Positions 10,370 through 19,684 of a DNA stretch of 45,801 bases are shown one piece after another; the stretch's first letter is position 1, and each line of letters opens with the position of its first letter. Under the pieces are notes generated by a model. It saw only the letters and a list, made by a program, of their open reading frames with translations. It had not been told where the DNA came from and searched no databases. The position numbers and the translations under genes are program-made. The stretch is from an uncultured Lachnospiraceae bacterium (lineage in GTDB: Bacteria; Bacillota; Clostridia; Lachnospirales; Lachnospiraceae): contig CAMWLV010000010.1 of the NCBI GenBank assembly GCA_947175175.1, forward strand, positions 1 through 45,801, written 5' to 3'.

Positions 10370-12256
10370 TTATTTCACGGAGCCAAATCTCGTCTTTCTC
10401 CGGCGCAGACAGTCCGCATACCAGAAAATAATCTCGGCAATGTGGTGAAGATCTCCCTCACGCCCTATGGTGCGCCACTGTCTCTTGTATGCCATAAACC
10501 ACCGTTCCAGCTGACCGGCAAGCGCAAATGCCTCTTCCTGCCGCCAGGACTCGCCCCACTCTTCATGAACAATTGCCGCTCCAATTTGATTCCAGAGCTG
10601 GATCGCCTCCGCTGCGAGCTCAACCAGCCCAGCAAGCGTTCTTGATTGCAAGTTCATGAAAACTGCCGCCCGCTTCATCTGCGTGACAAGCCCCTGCAGC
10701 GCCTGATTCGCCTTCTCCACCATTTCATCCGCCGTGTCCGCATCTGACAAAAGCAGTTCCGGCAGCTGAGCATCCACATCCCGCTCATGTTTCTGCCCAA
10801 CCGTCTCATAATAGACCACTGCGTCCCGCCAGCCAAACAGCATGTATTCCGACATCTTTGCCATAATGCCTGCTGTCTGCCCCGTCGTGTCCCCGTATTC
10901 CAGAAGTGAAATCTGTCTGTTGATTTCATCGAATGCAATTTCTTCCTTATTCCACGAGAAAACTGCCCCATAGATCATACCCGGCACTGAAAATTCCGGG
11001 TGGTTCACATGCCCAAAATCTCCCCAGTCCGTATTCAGAATGCCTTCCGCGTGATATTGATGCCCATATCCGCACATTCTCACAATATTCCGGTAAGAAT
11101 TTTCCATCAGGTTGATCCACTGGTTCCAGCCGCTCACCCCGGGACACAGATACTGCACTGCCCCCGCCTGTGCCATGGCGTGACACGCATCAACGGACTG
11201 TTCTGGTGCGTATCCCCATGTGAGGCACAGTGTATCCTGCGGCAGCTGCGCGATCAGCTCCGGTTTCCGGCAGATGATATCCCCGAAAAACTGCACCCTT
11301 TTCCCTCTATCCTTCAAGAAAGTGCACAGCTCCTTTACATAGCGGATATACATCGCATCGCGCCCCTGCTGTTCTGCTATCGCGCGTGACTTCTCACAGC
11401 CAAGGTCAAACGTTTCGTCCGCACAGATATTAAACTTGTCGGACGTAAACAGCGCCCCGTACTCGGCAATCATGCTTTTGATCAGCGGCAGCGCCCTGTC
11501 ATCCGCCGTGTTGATCGTGTGCTGTCCCATTCTGTCCCAGAAAGAAAACGGCGCATTCCAGGAGCCATACCGCTCACAGAGCTCCCCGTAGCTGCGCGTA
11601 GAGAGCAGCATGTACAGATGTCCAAAACTCGCCAGTGCCGGCACCAGCTCAATGTGGAGTTTCCGGCAGTATGCGTCCAGCTCCAGGATATCCTCCGCCG
11701 TCAAGGGTGTCTCATCGCGCCACATCTCCGTGAGCTCCCGAAACAGATAGGTATGCTCGACATAGAGCTGAAACTGGTTGATCTTATAACGGCTGAGCCG
11801 GTCTGCCATCTTCTTTAGATAATCAAGTGTCAGCACCCTGCCCCTCGTCTCGTCCAGAAAATACCCCCTGTATTTGATATCCGGCGCGTCCTCAATCTCC
11901 ATACATTGCAGCACACCGCCGCACTGGGCAATGATCTGACACAGTGTCTGCACACCATACAGCACTGCTGCCCCGTCACCGCCTGCGATGACAAGTCCGT
12001 CTTCCCTTGCCTGTATCTGGTACTCCTGCGCCTGATATTCCGGTGTCATAATAAGAAAAATGTCTCCCGCGCGCTTTTTTCCTTTGATGACTGCACACTC
12101 GATACCAGCATATTTTCGAATGCATTCCTGCAGAATAGAGGCGCAGACACTGCCGTTCTCCTGCATTTTTTCATCAATTGTTATCACTGTATTCCAGCTG
12201 ATTTCATAATACCCCTGTCTGTTTACGACCCTTTTTGGCTTTGGTAACAGATACAT
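10370..12256 (-). CDS. GH20 beta-N-acetylhexosaminidase (no signal peptide seen)
   Basis: MYLLPKPKRVV, DAPDIKYRGYFLDETRGRV, DKFNICADETFDLG (D-E pair), TLCLTWGYAPEQ. Confidence 0.85.
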   Translation of the reverse strand: MYLLPKPKRVVNRQGYYEISWNTVITIDEKMQENGSVCASILQECIRKYAGIECAVIKGKKRAGDIFLIMTPEYQAQEYQIQAREDGLVIAGGDGAAVLYGVQTLCQIIAQCGGVLQCMEIEDAPDIKYRGYFLDETRGRVLTLDYLKKMADRLSRYKINQFQLYVEHTYLFRELTEMWRDETPLTAEDILELDAYCRKLHIELVPALASFGHLYMLLSTRSYGELCERYGSWNAPFSFWDRMGQHTINTADDRALPLIKSMIAEYGALFTSDKFNICADETFDLGCEKSRAIAEQQGRDAMYIRYVKELCTFLKDRGKRVQFFGDIICRKPELIAQLPQDTLCLTWGYAPEQSVDACHAMAQAGAVQYLCPGVSGWNQWINLMENSYRNIVRMCGYGHQYHAEGILNTDWGDFGHVNHPEFSVPGMIYGAVFSWNKEEIAFDEINRQISLLEYGDTTGQTAGIMAKMSEYMLFGWRDAVVYYETVGQKHERDVDAQLPELLLSDADTADEMVEKANQALQGLVTQMKRAAVFMNLQSRTLAGLVELAAEAIQLWNQIGAAIVHEEWGESWRQEEAFALAGQLERWFMAYKRQWRTIGREGDLHHIAEIIFWYADCLRRRKTRFGSVK

Positions 12257-12298
12257 ATTGATCCCTCCTGATTATAAAAAACTGTCTGCTGTTTCTTG

Positions 12299-12356
12299 AA
12301 AAAAGGCTGCCGCAAAAAACAATCAAAGCTTTCACTTGTTTCCTTTTGCGGCAGCC
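12299..12356 (-). terminator. Intra-operon terminator-like hairpin between GH130 and GH20
   Basis: GGCTGCCGCAAAA ... TTTTGCGGCAGCC, 13-bp perfect stem followed by a T6 run on the minus strand. Confidence 0.8.
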
Positions 12357-12382
12357 TGTCATTTCTTATACTTATATCGGAT

Positions 12383-13369
12383 TCAAACTGGATCCATATA
12401 AGCCATCAGACGGTCTACAGTCGTAAATGCCAGCCCGGTTACGGTATCTGCACAGCCGTAATAGATTGCAATTCTTCCCGTCGCCGCATCTGCAAGCGCC
12501 GCACACGGAAATACCACATTGGGCACATCTCCGACACACTCATAGATTTCATGAGGTCCCAAAATATAATTCTTCGTTCTCCTGATCACCTTCCACGGTT
12601 CTTCCAGATCGAGCAGTGCACACCCCATCCTATAGACAAAGCCATTGCAGGTATTGATGACACCATGGTAGATCAACAGCCATCCTTCGTCCGTCTCGAT
12701 CGGCACGCTTCCCGCGCCGATCTTGGTGGACTGCCAAGCCGAGGCATCACCCTTGATCGTTCCCATCACAAAGCGGTGGCAGCCCCAGTATTTCATATCG
12801 GGGCTCTCGCTCAGGAAGATATCCCCAAACGGCGTATGACCGTTGTCGCTCGGACGGCTCAGCATATAGTAATTGTCCTGAATCTTGCGCGGAAACAGCA
12901 CACCATTGCGGTTAAATGGCAGAAATGCATTTTCCAGCTGGTAAAAAGTCTTAAAATCATATGTATATCCCACACCGATTGTCGGATAATCATGGTAGCC
13001 GTTGCACCATGTGACATAGTACCTGTCATCGATAAAACAAACCCTGGGATCATACCGGAAATCCCTCTTGGCAACTTCGGGGTGTGCCCTCTGAAATGCG
13101 ATTGGTTCGTCCGAAATATCCCACTGGATACCATCTTTGCTGAACCCTGCAAAGATATCCATGCTGATCGACTTGCTGTCACAGCGGAACACGCCTGCGT
13201 AACCATCCTCGAAAGGGACAACGGCACTGTTAAAGATACTGTTGGAATTTTTTGTTGCAAACCGTTCAATAATTGGATTTGCATGATAACGCCATACTGG
13301 CAGCTTTTCCGTACTTTCCGGCTCCTGCCAGGGCATGTTGGGCAGATCTTTTCCGATTATTTTTGCCAT
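12383..13369 (-). CDS. GH130 beta-mannoside phosphorylase (candidate Man-beta-1,4-GlcNAc phosphorylase)
   Basis: [62 protein letters not shown] motifs. Confidence 0.88.
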   Translation of the reverse strand: MAKIIGKDLPNMPWQEPESTEKLPVWRYHANPIIERFATKNSNSIFNSAVVPFEDGYAGVFRCDSKSISMDIFAGFSKDGIQWDISDEPIAFQRAHPEVAKRDFRYDPRVCFIDDRYYVTWCNGYHDYPTIGVGYTYDFKTFYQLENAFLPFNRNGVLFPRKIQDNYYMLSRPSDNGHTPFGDIFLSESPDMKYWGCHRFVMGTIKGDASAWQSTKIGAGSVPIETDEGWLLIYHGVINTCNGFVYRMGCALLDLEEPWKVIRRTKNYILGPHEIYECVGDVPNVVFPCAALADAATGRIAIYYGCADTVTGLAFTTVDRLMAYMDPV

Positions 13370-13429
13370 TCGCCGACACCTCTGTCTTCCATTCTATTTT
13401 ACTTACCCATAAACGCAGTGAGGAGCAAT

Positions 13430-14944
13430 TTATTGTGCCATAAACTCGTCAACCTGTCTCTGAGCCTCGTCCATGACATCCTGCCATCCTGCCTTCATCA
13501 ACTCCTCCTTGATACGCGGCACTACTTCTTCCGGATCCTGTACACCAGTCATAACCTCACTGCGGTAACGCAGCCAGATCTCGCGGCAGTTTGCAAGCTG
13601 GTCTGATACAGAGTTGGTATCAAATGTAAAACCAAGCATTACAGAAGATTCCGCTGCCTCGTTCAAAGCCTTTACCTCATCCCACTGGTTAAACTCGTCT
13701 GTGTCAAGTGTTGTAACTGTAAAGAAAGATCCCTGTGTATAGCCTGCAAGTGCCCAGTCGTTGTTGATCTTGTGTACTTTGCCATCAGCAGTGTACTCAA
13801 AGTTTACGCCTTCCTCGCCATAGTAGAACAGATCACGGAGCTTTGTGTCACAGTTTACCATATCAAGAAGCTGTAAGCACTTATCCGGATACTTTGTGTT
13901 GATGGAAACCATGTTGAGGGAACCTCTAACAGTCTCATTGGAGAGAATCGTCTTCTCAATCTGCTGCACAACAACGTCCTTGCCCATCTGAGGACCCCAT
14001 GAAGTCACACCTGCAGACTCCCAGCCCTGAGCAACTCGCCACATATTGTAAACACGTCCTTCTGTCAGTGTAGCGGCATCCGGATTGATGATTCCCTTCT
14101 GATACCAGCTATGTATAACCTTCAACTGATCCATAATATCCTGCTCTTCCAGAGTAAAGCATACTCTTCCGTCCTTATCGTCAAACCGCACACCGAGAAT
14201 CTGTGTACCGCCGCCAATCTGATCATACACATCAAAGATATAATACAGACCATCGTTCTTCACATATACCGGATAGTCATTCTTGTCAGCTTTCAGTGTC
14301 TCAAAGGTCTCTGTCATAGAGTCAAGCGTGATCAGGGACTTGATATCGAGACTGTACTCATCAACCAGCTCTTTGTCCCAGATCGCATAGTTGGTGATAG
14401 AGCTGTCCTTATAGGTAGGCACACCATAAATCCTGTCCTTTACACGGACACCATCCCAATACTTATCCGGCATGAGATCCAACAGTCCTGGCATATTTGC
14501 CTCAAGTAAATCCGTAATGTCTGCATAAGCGCCCAAGTTAATATCCGCGACATAGTTATTACCATTTCCAAAGATAATGTCATATGGTTCATTCGTGCTG
14601 ACGATGATGTTGCGGCGGTTATCCCAGTCACCCCATGGAATGACTTCCATCTCAAGGTTCACACCAATCTTTTCTCCAATGTATGCATTGACAGACGAAA
14701 TCCAAGAATCGTAATTGCTCGGCATACCGTTTCCGATCGTCACCCACTTCAGATTCACAATCTCTCCATTGCTGGTACTCTGAGACTGTGAGCTGTCACT
14801 GCTCTGGCTTCCCGACGAAGCAGCCGTATTGTCTCCGCTGTTTGCACTATTGCTGGTATCCCCACCGCCGCCGCAGCCGGTCAGCATACCCATCGCCATC
14901 ACCGCTGCAAGACCTGATGCTAATAATCTTTTTCCCTTCATCAT
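13430..14944 (-). CDS. Carbohydrate ABC transporter substrate-binding lipoprotein
   Basis: MMKGKRLLASGLAAVMAMGMLTGCGGG lipobox; NLKWVTIGNGMP, EVIPWGDWDNRRN; RBS AAGGAGG before ATGATG. Start trimmed from the ORF-track call. Confidence 0.9.
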   Translation of the reverse strand: MMKGKRLLASGLAAVMAMGMLTGCGGGGDTSNSANSGDNTAASSGSQSSDSSQSQSTSNGEIVNLKWVTIGNGMPSNYDSWISSVNAYIGEKIGVNLEMEVIPWGDWDNRRNIIVSTNEPYDIIFGNGNNYVADINLGAYADITDLLEANMPGLLDLMPDKYWDGVRVKDRIYGVPTYKDSSITNYAIWDKELVDEYSLDIKSLITLDSMTETFETLKADKNDYPVYVKNDGLYYIFDVYDQIGGGTQILGVRFDDKDGRVCFTLEEQDIMDQLKVIHSWYQKGIINPDAATLTEGRVYNMWRVAQGWESAGVTSWGPQMGKDVVVQQIEKTILSNETVRGSLNMVSINTKYPDKCLQLLDMVNCDTKLRDLFYYGEEGVNFEYTADGKVHKINNDWALAGYTQGSFFTVTTLDTDEFNQWDEVKALNEAAESSVMLGFTFDTNSVSDQLANCREIWLRYRSEVMTGVQDPEEVVPRIKEELMKAGWQDVMDEAQRQVDEFMAQ

Positions 14945-15000
14945 AATGATCCTCCTTTTTTGTTGATAGTTACTTACTTTGTCTCTAAAAATAATGTTTT

Positions 15001-15915
15001 TTATTCCTTCACCGAACCGATGGTCAGGCCGGAAATGAAATACTTCTGGAAAAACGGATATGTACACGCGATCGGAACAATGATAACGATCGCAATCGCC
15101 ATTCGCACACTCTCTGTAGGCATTGATGCCTTGTACTGCTGCAGTGACAAACCGCCATATGGATTGTTTGCGATATACTCAATATTCTTCTGTATATTGT
15201 TCAGCAAGGACTGCAATGTCTGCAGGTTCTTGTCCTGAATGTACAGGGAAGCCTGGAACCAGTCATTCCAGTATCCAAATGCTGCAAACATACCGATCGT
15301 CGCGATGACGGGCTTGGAAATCGGCATTACGATCTGAGACCAGATACGAAACTGACCAGCACCGTCAATCTTTGCCGATTCTATGATGGAATCCGGCACT
15401 GTCGTCCTAAAAAAGGTACGGCAGATGGTTACGCTGAAGGACGAGCATGCAAGGGGCAGTATCAACGCCCAGATGGTATTGCTCAGACCTAAAATATTGT
15501 TTACTACTACATAGCTTGCCAGCATACCGCCATTAAATACCATTGGTATGAAAATCAGCCATGTATACAGCTTTTTCAATCTGAAATTTCTTCTGGAAAC
15601 AACATATCCCATAGAAGTATCTAGAGCAATCGCGATAATCGTACCTAAAATGGTTACCAGAATGGACATAAATGCCGCACGCAGAATCATTCCGCGCTCA
15701 TTCCACAAAAACTTGTAAGCCGAACCGGAAAGCTGTGCCGGAATCAGCTGATATCCGCTTACCCGGAGAGCCTCCTCATCCGTAATGGAGATCGAAAATA
15801 CGAACAACAGCGGAATCACACACATCACTGCCAAAATCAAAAACACGATGTTGAACACAATGTTTGTGGATTTTTTAATTTGATTCAATGACTGACCGCT
15901 TTCTTCTTTTGCCAC
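15001..15915 (-). CDS. Carbohydrate ABC transporter permease (MalG/LplC-like)
   Basis: Multi-span protein with EAA-like loop SIIESAKIDGAGQFRIWSQIVMPISKPVIAT. Confidence 0.92.
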   Translation of the reverse strand: MAKEESGQSLNQIKKSTNIVFNIVFLILAVMCVIPLLFVFSISITDEEALRVSGYQLIPAQLSGSAYKFLWNERGMILRAAFMSILVTILGTIIAIALDTSMGYVVSRRNFRLKKLYTWLIFIPMVFNGGMLASYVVVNNILGLSNTIWALILPLACSSFSVTICRTFFRTTVPDSIIESAKIDGAGQFRIWSQIVMPISKPVIATIGMFAAFGYWNDWFQASLYIQDKNLQTLQSLLNNIQKNIEYIANNPYGGLSLQQYKASMPTESVRMAIAIVIIVPIACTYPFFQKYFISGLTIGSVKE

Positions 15916-15931
15916 ATGAACACCCCCTAAA

Positions 15932-16915
15932 TTATATAATCCTGTTTTCGTTGTCTAATTTGCTAACAACCCAGTTTGCAAACAGAATCGTTCCACAGCT
16001 GCAGATTGCCTGGAAGAAGGACGCTGCTGCCGTCTGCCCGATCGGCGCTGTAGACTGGATGGCATTGTATATATATGTATCAAAAGTTGATACGGTTGTA
16101 TACAATGAGGCCGGAATTCGTCCGGTTACCTGATAGAACAGACCGAAATCTGAGTTGAAAATCTTACCACAGTCCAGAATCAGCATCATGATAAATACTG
16201 GTTTGATCGCCGGAAGCGTGATATGTTTTGCCTGCTGTTTCTTGGTGGCGCCATCCATAACCGCGGCCTCGTAGAGCGACGGATCGATTCCCGTGATACT
16301 TGCCAGATAAAGCACCATTCCGTATCCCATACCTTTCCAAGTATTTAGGAAAATCAGGATAAACGGCCAGTATTTCGGTTCCTGGTACCACATGATCCGC
16401 TCTCCGCCAAGAGAGGTGATGATTCCGTTGATATAGCCCCTCTCCGGTGTCAGCAGTGCGTACACGAAGTAACTGACAACAACCCATGACATAAAGTATG
16501 GCAGGAACATCATAGTCTGATACACCTTAGAACCCCTTTTGTTGCGCATGCTGCTCAACATCAGTGCCCCTCCCACTGCAACACTTGCACTGATAATGAT
16601 AAATGCAATGTTGTAGAGTATCGTGTTCCTCAGCAGCATCGTGAACGAGTTGGATGTGAAGAAATAGCTGAAATTGCCGAATCCCGCCCATTCACTGTGC
16701 AGCAGGTTGTAGATAAATCCATGTCCACCCGGCTGCAGTCTGTAGTTCTTAAATGCAATGATAATGCCAAACATCGGCAGGTATGAAAAAGTCAAAAACC
16801 ACAACAATGTCGGCAGTGACAGGAGGAACAACTCCGTATCGTCACGTGACCATCGCTTCCACCAAGGCTTACCGGATTTACTTCCCCCTCCGTCAGTCGT
16901 TTTGCGATTTCCCAT
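15932..16915 (-). CDS. Sugar ABC transporter permease (LplB-like)
   Basis: Multi-span protein; EAA-like loop DPSLYEAAVMDGATKKQQAKHITLPAIKPV; RBS AAAGGAGG. Confidence 0.92.
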   Translation of the reverse strand: MGNRKTTDGGGSKSGKPWWKRWSRDDTELFLLSLPTLLWFLTFSYLPMFGIIIAFKNYRLQPGGHGFIYNLLHSEWAGFGNFSYFFTSNSFTMLLRNTILYNIAFIIISASVAVGGALMLSSMRNKRGSKVYQTMMFLPYFMSWVVVSYFVYALLTPERGYINGIITSLGGERIMWYQEPKYWPFILIFLNTWKGMGYGMVLYLASITGIDPSLYEAAVMDGATKKQQAKHITLPAIKPVFIMMLILDCGKIFNSDFGLFYQVTGRIPASLYTTVSTFDTYIYNAIQSTAPIGQTAAASFFQAICSCGTILFANWVVSKLDNENRII

Positions 16916-16950
16916 ATAATTTACCTCCTTTTCATATTTAGGTTAACATC

Positions 16951-16979
16951 AGATTAACATTTATAAATAATAATGTCAA
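16951..16979 (-). promoter_or_regulatory. Candidate sigma-A promoter of the N-glycan operon
   Basis: Minus strand TTGACA (16979-16974), 17-bp spacer, TAATCT (16956-16951). Confidence 0.6.
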
Positions 16980-17374
16980 CAACTTTTGGCATTTTCATCA
17001 TTATATCCAACTTATCATTACATACTTTAGCAAATTTCACTTATATTTTCCGCTATCTACTACTCTTATATACAATTTTCATGATTACAATTATTAACAT
17101 TATCTGGCATATTATGTAAAATATTCCATTTTTCAATTTTTTACGGAAGACACATGACATGTTCACATATTCGAATATATGTATTGATTGTTTTAGATTT
17201 TATTTATTAACATTTGTAAACTAGCTTATTGTTTTTTGTGACTAACTATGTTATACTATTGGCAGAAAGCATCTTATCTTATAAATTCTATACCTGCGAC
17301 ACATTTACAAATGTATACACCAAAAATTCTATAATATGAGATGGAAACATTTCCGGAAAGGAAGATTCTGTTTT

Positions 17375-18391
17375 ATGGAAAAAGTTACTATGAAAGATAT
17401 TGCAGATGCCCTCAATATATCCAGAGTCACCGTCAGCAAGGCATTTAACAACCAGGCAGGTGTATCGGACTCCCTGCGGGAACTAATTTTTGAAAAGGCA
17501 AAGGAGCTTGGATACGCCAAACTCCCTTATCAGGTAATGGAACAGCCACAGGAAGAACAGCGCACGATCTCCCTGATCGTATCAAGGCCGGACTCTGCAC
17601 TATTCTGGACCAACATTATCCACCGCATGGCGCAGGAGCTTTCCAATTATAATGTCAACCTCCTGTACACCTATGTTCCTTCTGTCTACACCAAGAACTT
17701 CAGCCTGCCATCCATTCTCCAGAACGGGAGTGTCGACGCTGTTGTTGTTCTGAATGTCTATGACTCGGACATACTGAACATGGTTAACGATCTTCCCGTT
17801 CCAAAAGTATTCCTCGACACAATCCCATCCCTGTCTGACCGTCAGTTAAACGGCGACCTGATCCTGATCGAGGGCTTTCGCACGGAAGCTAAAATTACAG
17901 ATCTGCTTATACAGAAAGGACACACGGAAATCGGTTTTCTGGGTGATATCGACTACGCATTCACCAATAAGGAGCGCTATCTTGGCTACTGTGACTGCAT
18001 GAACAAGCACGAACTTGTCGTCCGTTCGGAGTACTGTCTCACAGGGCGCATTGACATTTTTTCTTATGACAAGAAACTGTATGCCTTTCTGGACGAACTA
18101 CAGAGCTGGCCAACTGCTTTCGTGTGCGCCAGTGACTATGTTGCCAATTTCGTGCAGGCATATCTTGACAATAACTCAGACCGACTGCCACACCCTGTTG
18201 TACTTACCGGCTTTGACAACATGGGTGAATATACCAACGTTGCAGGGCGCATCATCACTGCCAACGTTCCAACTGAACTGCTCGGCAAGCGACTTGCACT
18301 ACAGCTGCTGTTCCGTTCCGAACACCCGGAAGCATCTTATGAACTGACCTTTGTCAAGCCGTCAATTATCATACCGTATACAATTGAGTAA
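17375..18391 (+). CDS. LacI family transcriptional regulator
   Basis: MEKVTMKDIADALNISRVTVSKAFNNQAGVSDSLRELI HTH; divergent from the transporter genes; start trimmed. Confidence 0.92.
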   Translation: MEKVTMKDIADALNISRVTVSKAFNNQAGVSDSLRELIFEKAKELGYAKLPYQVMEQPQEEQRTISLIVSRPDSALFWTNIIHRMAQELSNYNVNLLYTYVPSVYTKNFSLPSILQNGSVDAVVVLNVYDSDILNMVNDLPVPKVFLDTIPSLSDRQLNGDLILIEGFRTEAKITDLLIQKGHTEIGFLGDIDYAFTNKERYLGYCDCMNKHELVVRSEYCLTGRIDIFSYDKKLYAFLDELQSWPTAFVCASDYVANFVQAYLDNNSDRLPHPVVLTGFDNMGEYTNVAGRIITANVPTELLGKRLALQLLFRSEHPEASYELTFVKPSIIIPYTIE

Positions 18392-18408
18392 AGGAAGAAG
18401 ATAAACGA

Positions 18409-18447
18409 AACACGGCTGAGCGATTTTTAAAATCTCTCAGCCGTGTT
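18409..18447. terminator. Bidirectional terminator-like hairpin between convergent genes
   Basis: AACACGGCTGAG-c-GATTTTTAAAATC-t-CTCAGCCGTGTT. Confidence 0.75.
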
Positions 18448-18524
18448 CGTTATTATATCCACTACTTCTCTAACAGCCCCATTTCCTCCGCCGTCGGTTA
18501 TAGTTGTCGATGTCCTCCCTCTTG

Positions 18525-19613
18525 TCAATCCCCTATCTTGCGTCCAATAGGATAGTCTCTAACCAGCCGCTCCACCTTCTGCATCTCCTGTGCAATGCGT
18601 ATCTTCCTCGGACATGCATCCATACAGGACATCTCCACGCACTCCTGACAGTGCCTCGCACTCTCGGCAATCCCCAAACCAAGCTTTTTTAAAGCCCAGT
18701 AATCCTTTCCCAGATGAAAATACTGATACTGGCGAAACAAGGTATGAATTTCTGTTCCATAAGGACACACGCATCGCTGACATCTGTCGCAGGGAATCGG
18801 AATGTACTCCTTTTCCAGCACAGAGAACATCTCCTCAAAAGAGGGAATCGCTGTCTCCTGCTCTTTTGCATTCCGCACTATAGCTGCATCTACCTGCTCT
18901 TTCGTCCCAAGTCCAATCAAGGCGCTGGACACAGGATAGGACAGCACAAAGTCAATCAGCGTCCGCACTGGAAAACGCGCCGGAAGAAGTCCTGCGGCGT
19001 ACACTTTATTCACAAGAAAACCCTTTTTGCGAAAGAGTGTCTCTTCCCTGACACGATCCAGCATCCCCCTCTCCAACAGATTCCCACTGCCTTGCAGCAC
19101 ATCTACCCGGTCATCCTGCGCCCCTCGCAGCAGAATATCATAATAGTGCGTAGCAACCCCCGCATGCCGAATCTTTCCCTCAGCTTTGAGCTCTGCAAGC
19201 GCGTCCAGTGCACCACCCCTGCCAAACACTTCCTCCTCATGATCCGCGTCAACCTGATGGACAAAGTATATGTCCGGCGTTGTCCCAAGATTTTCACAGG
19301 AAACTTCCACTGCCTGATACATTTCACTGCCGCCAAAAAAGCGCGCCTTGTCCGAGATAATAATGTTATCCCTTCCTACAAGTTCCGCAAATTTTCCAAG
19401 TTTTATTTCCGCATCTCCGTATTCTGGTACAATTGCAGTATCATATAGATTACAGCCCAGCTGGTATGCATGTTCCATCACTGCAAGCGCCTCTTTTTCG
19501 TCCAGGTTAAAATAGTCTGGCAGAACGGGAATACTTCCCTGTAGTACAGGGATTGTGCCGAAACTTATTTCCGATACCTTCAGTCCTGTGTCTCCTAACT
19601 CTCGGTAATACAT
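18525..19613 (-). CDS. Aldo/keto reductase with C-terminal 4Fe-4S-type cysteine clusters
   Basis: MYYRELGDTGLKVSEISFGT N-terminus; CDRCQRCVCPYG and CQECVEMSCMDACPRKI. Confidence 0.88.
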   Translation of the reverse strand: MYYRELGDTGLKVSEISFGTIPVLQGSIPVLPDYFNLDEKEALAVMEHAYQLGCNLYDTAIVPEYGDAEIKLGKFAELVGRDNIIISDKARFFGGSEMYQAVEVSCENLGTTPDIYFVHQVDADHEEEVFGRGGALDALAELKAEGKIRHAGVATHYYDILLRGAQDDRVDVLQGSGNLLERGMLDRVREETLFRKKGFLVNKVYAAGLLPARFPVRTLIDFVLSYPVSSALIGLGTKEQVDAAIVRNAKEQETAIPSFEEMFSVLEKEYIPIPCDRCQRCVCPYGTEIHTLFRQYQYFHLGKDYWALKKLGLGIAESARHCQECVEMSCMDACPRKIRIAQEMQKVERLVRDYPIGRKIGD

Positions 19614-19684
19614 TTATTTACGCCTGCCTTTCGTCCTGTCAAACCAGTAATGTTCTTTCCTGCCTGACCGCTGATTCTATTTTT

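Noticed and set aside
12296-13606. 436-aa plus-strand ORF antisense to GH130
   Set aside because: Starts inside a terminator hairpin, runs opposite a well-supported GH130 gene, no recognisable motifs; frame-shadow ORF.
15932-16915. Missing ABC ATPase in the sugar transporter operon as an anomaly
   Set aside because: CUT1 importers in Firmicutes commonly share a distant MsmK-type ATPase.
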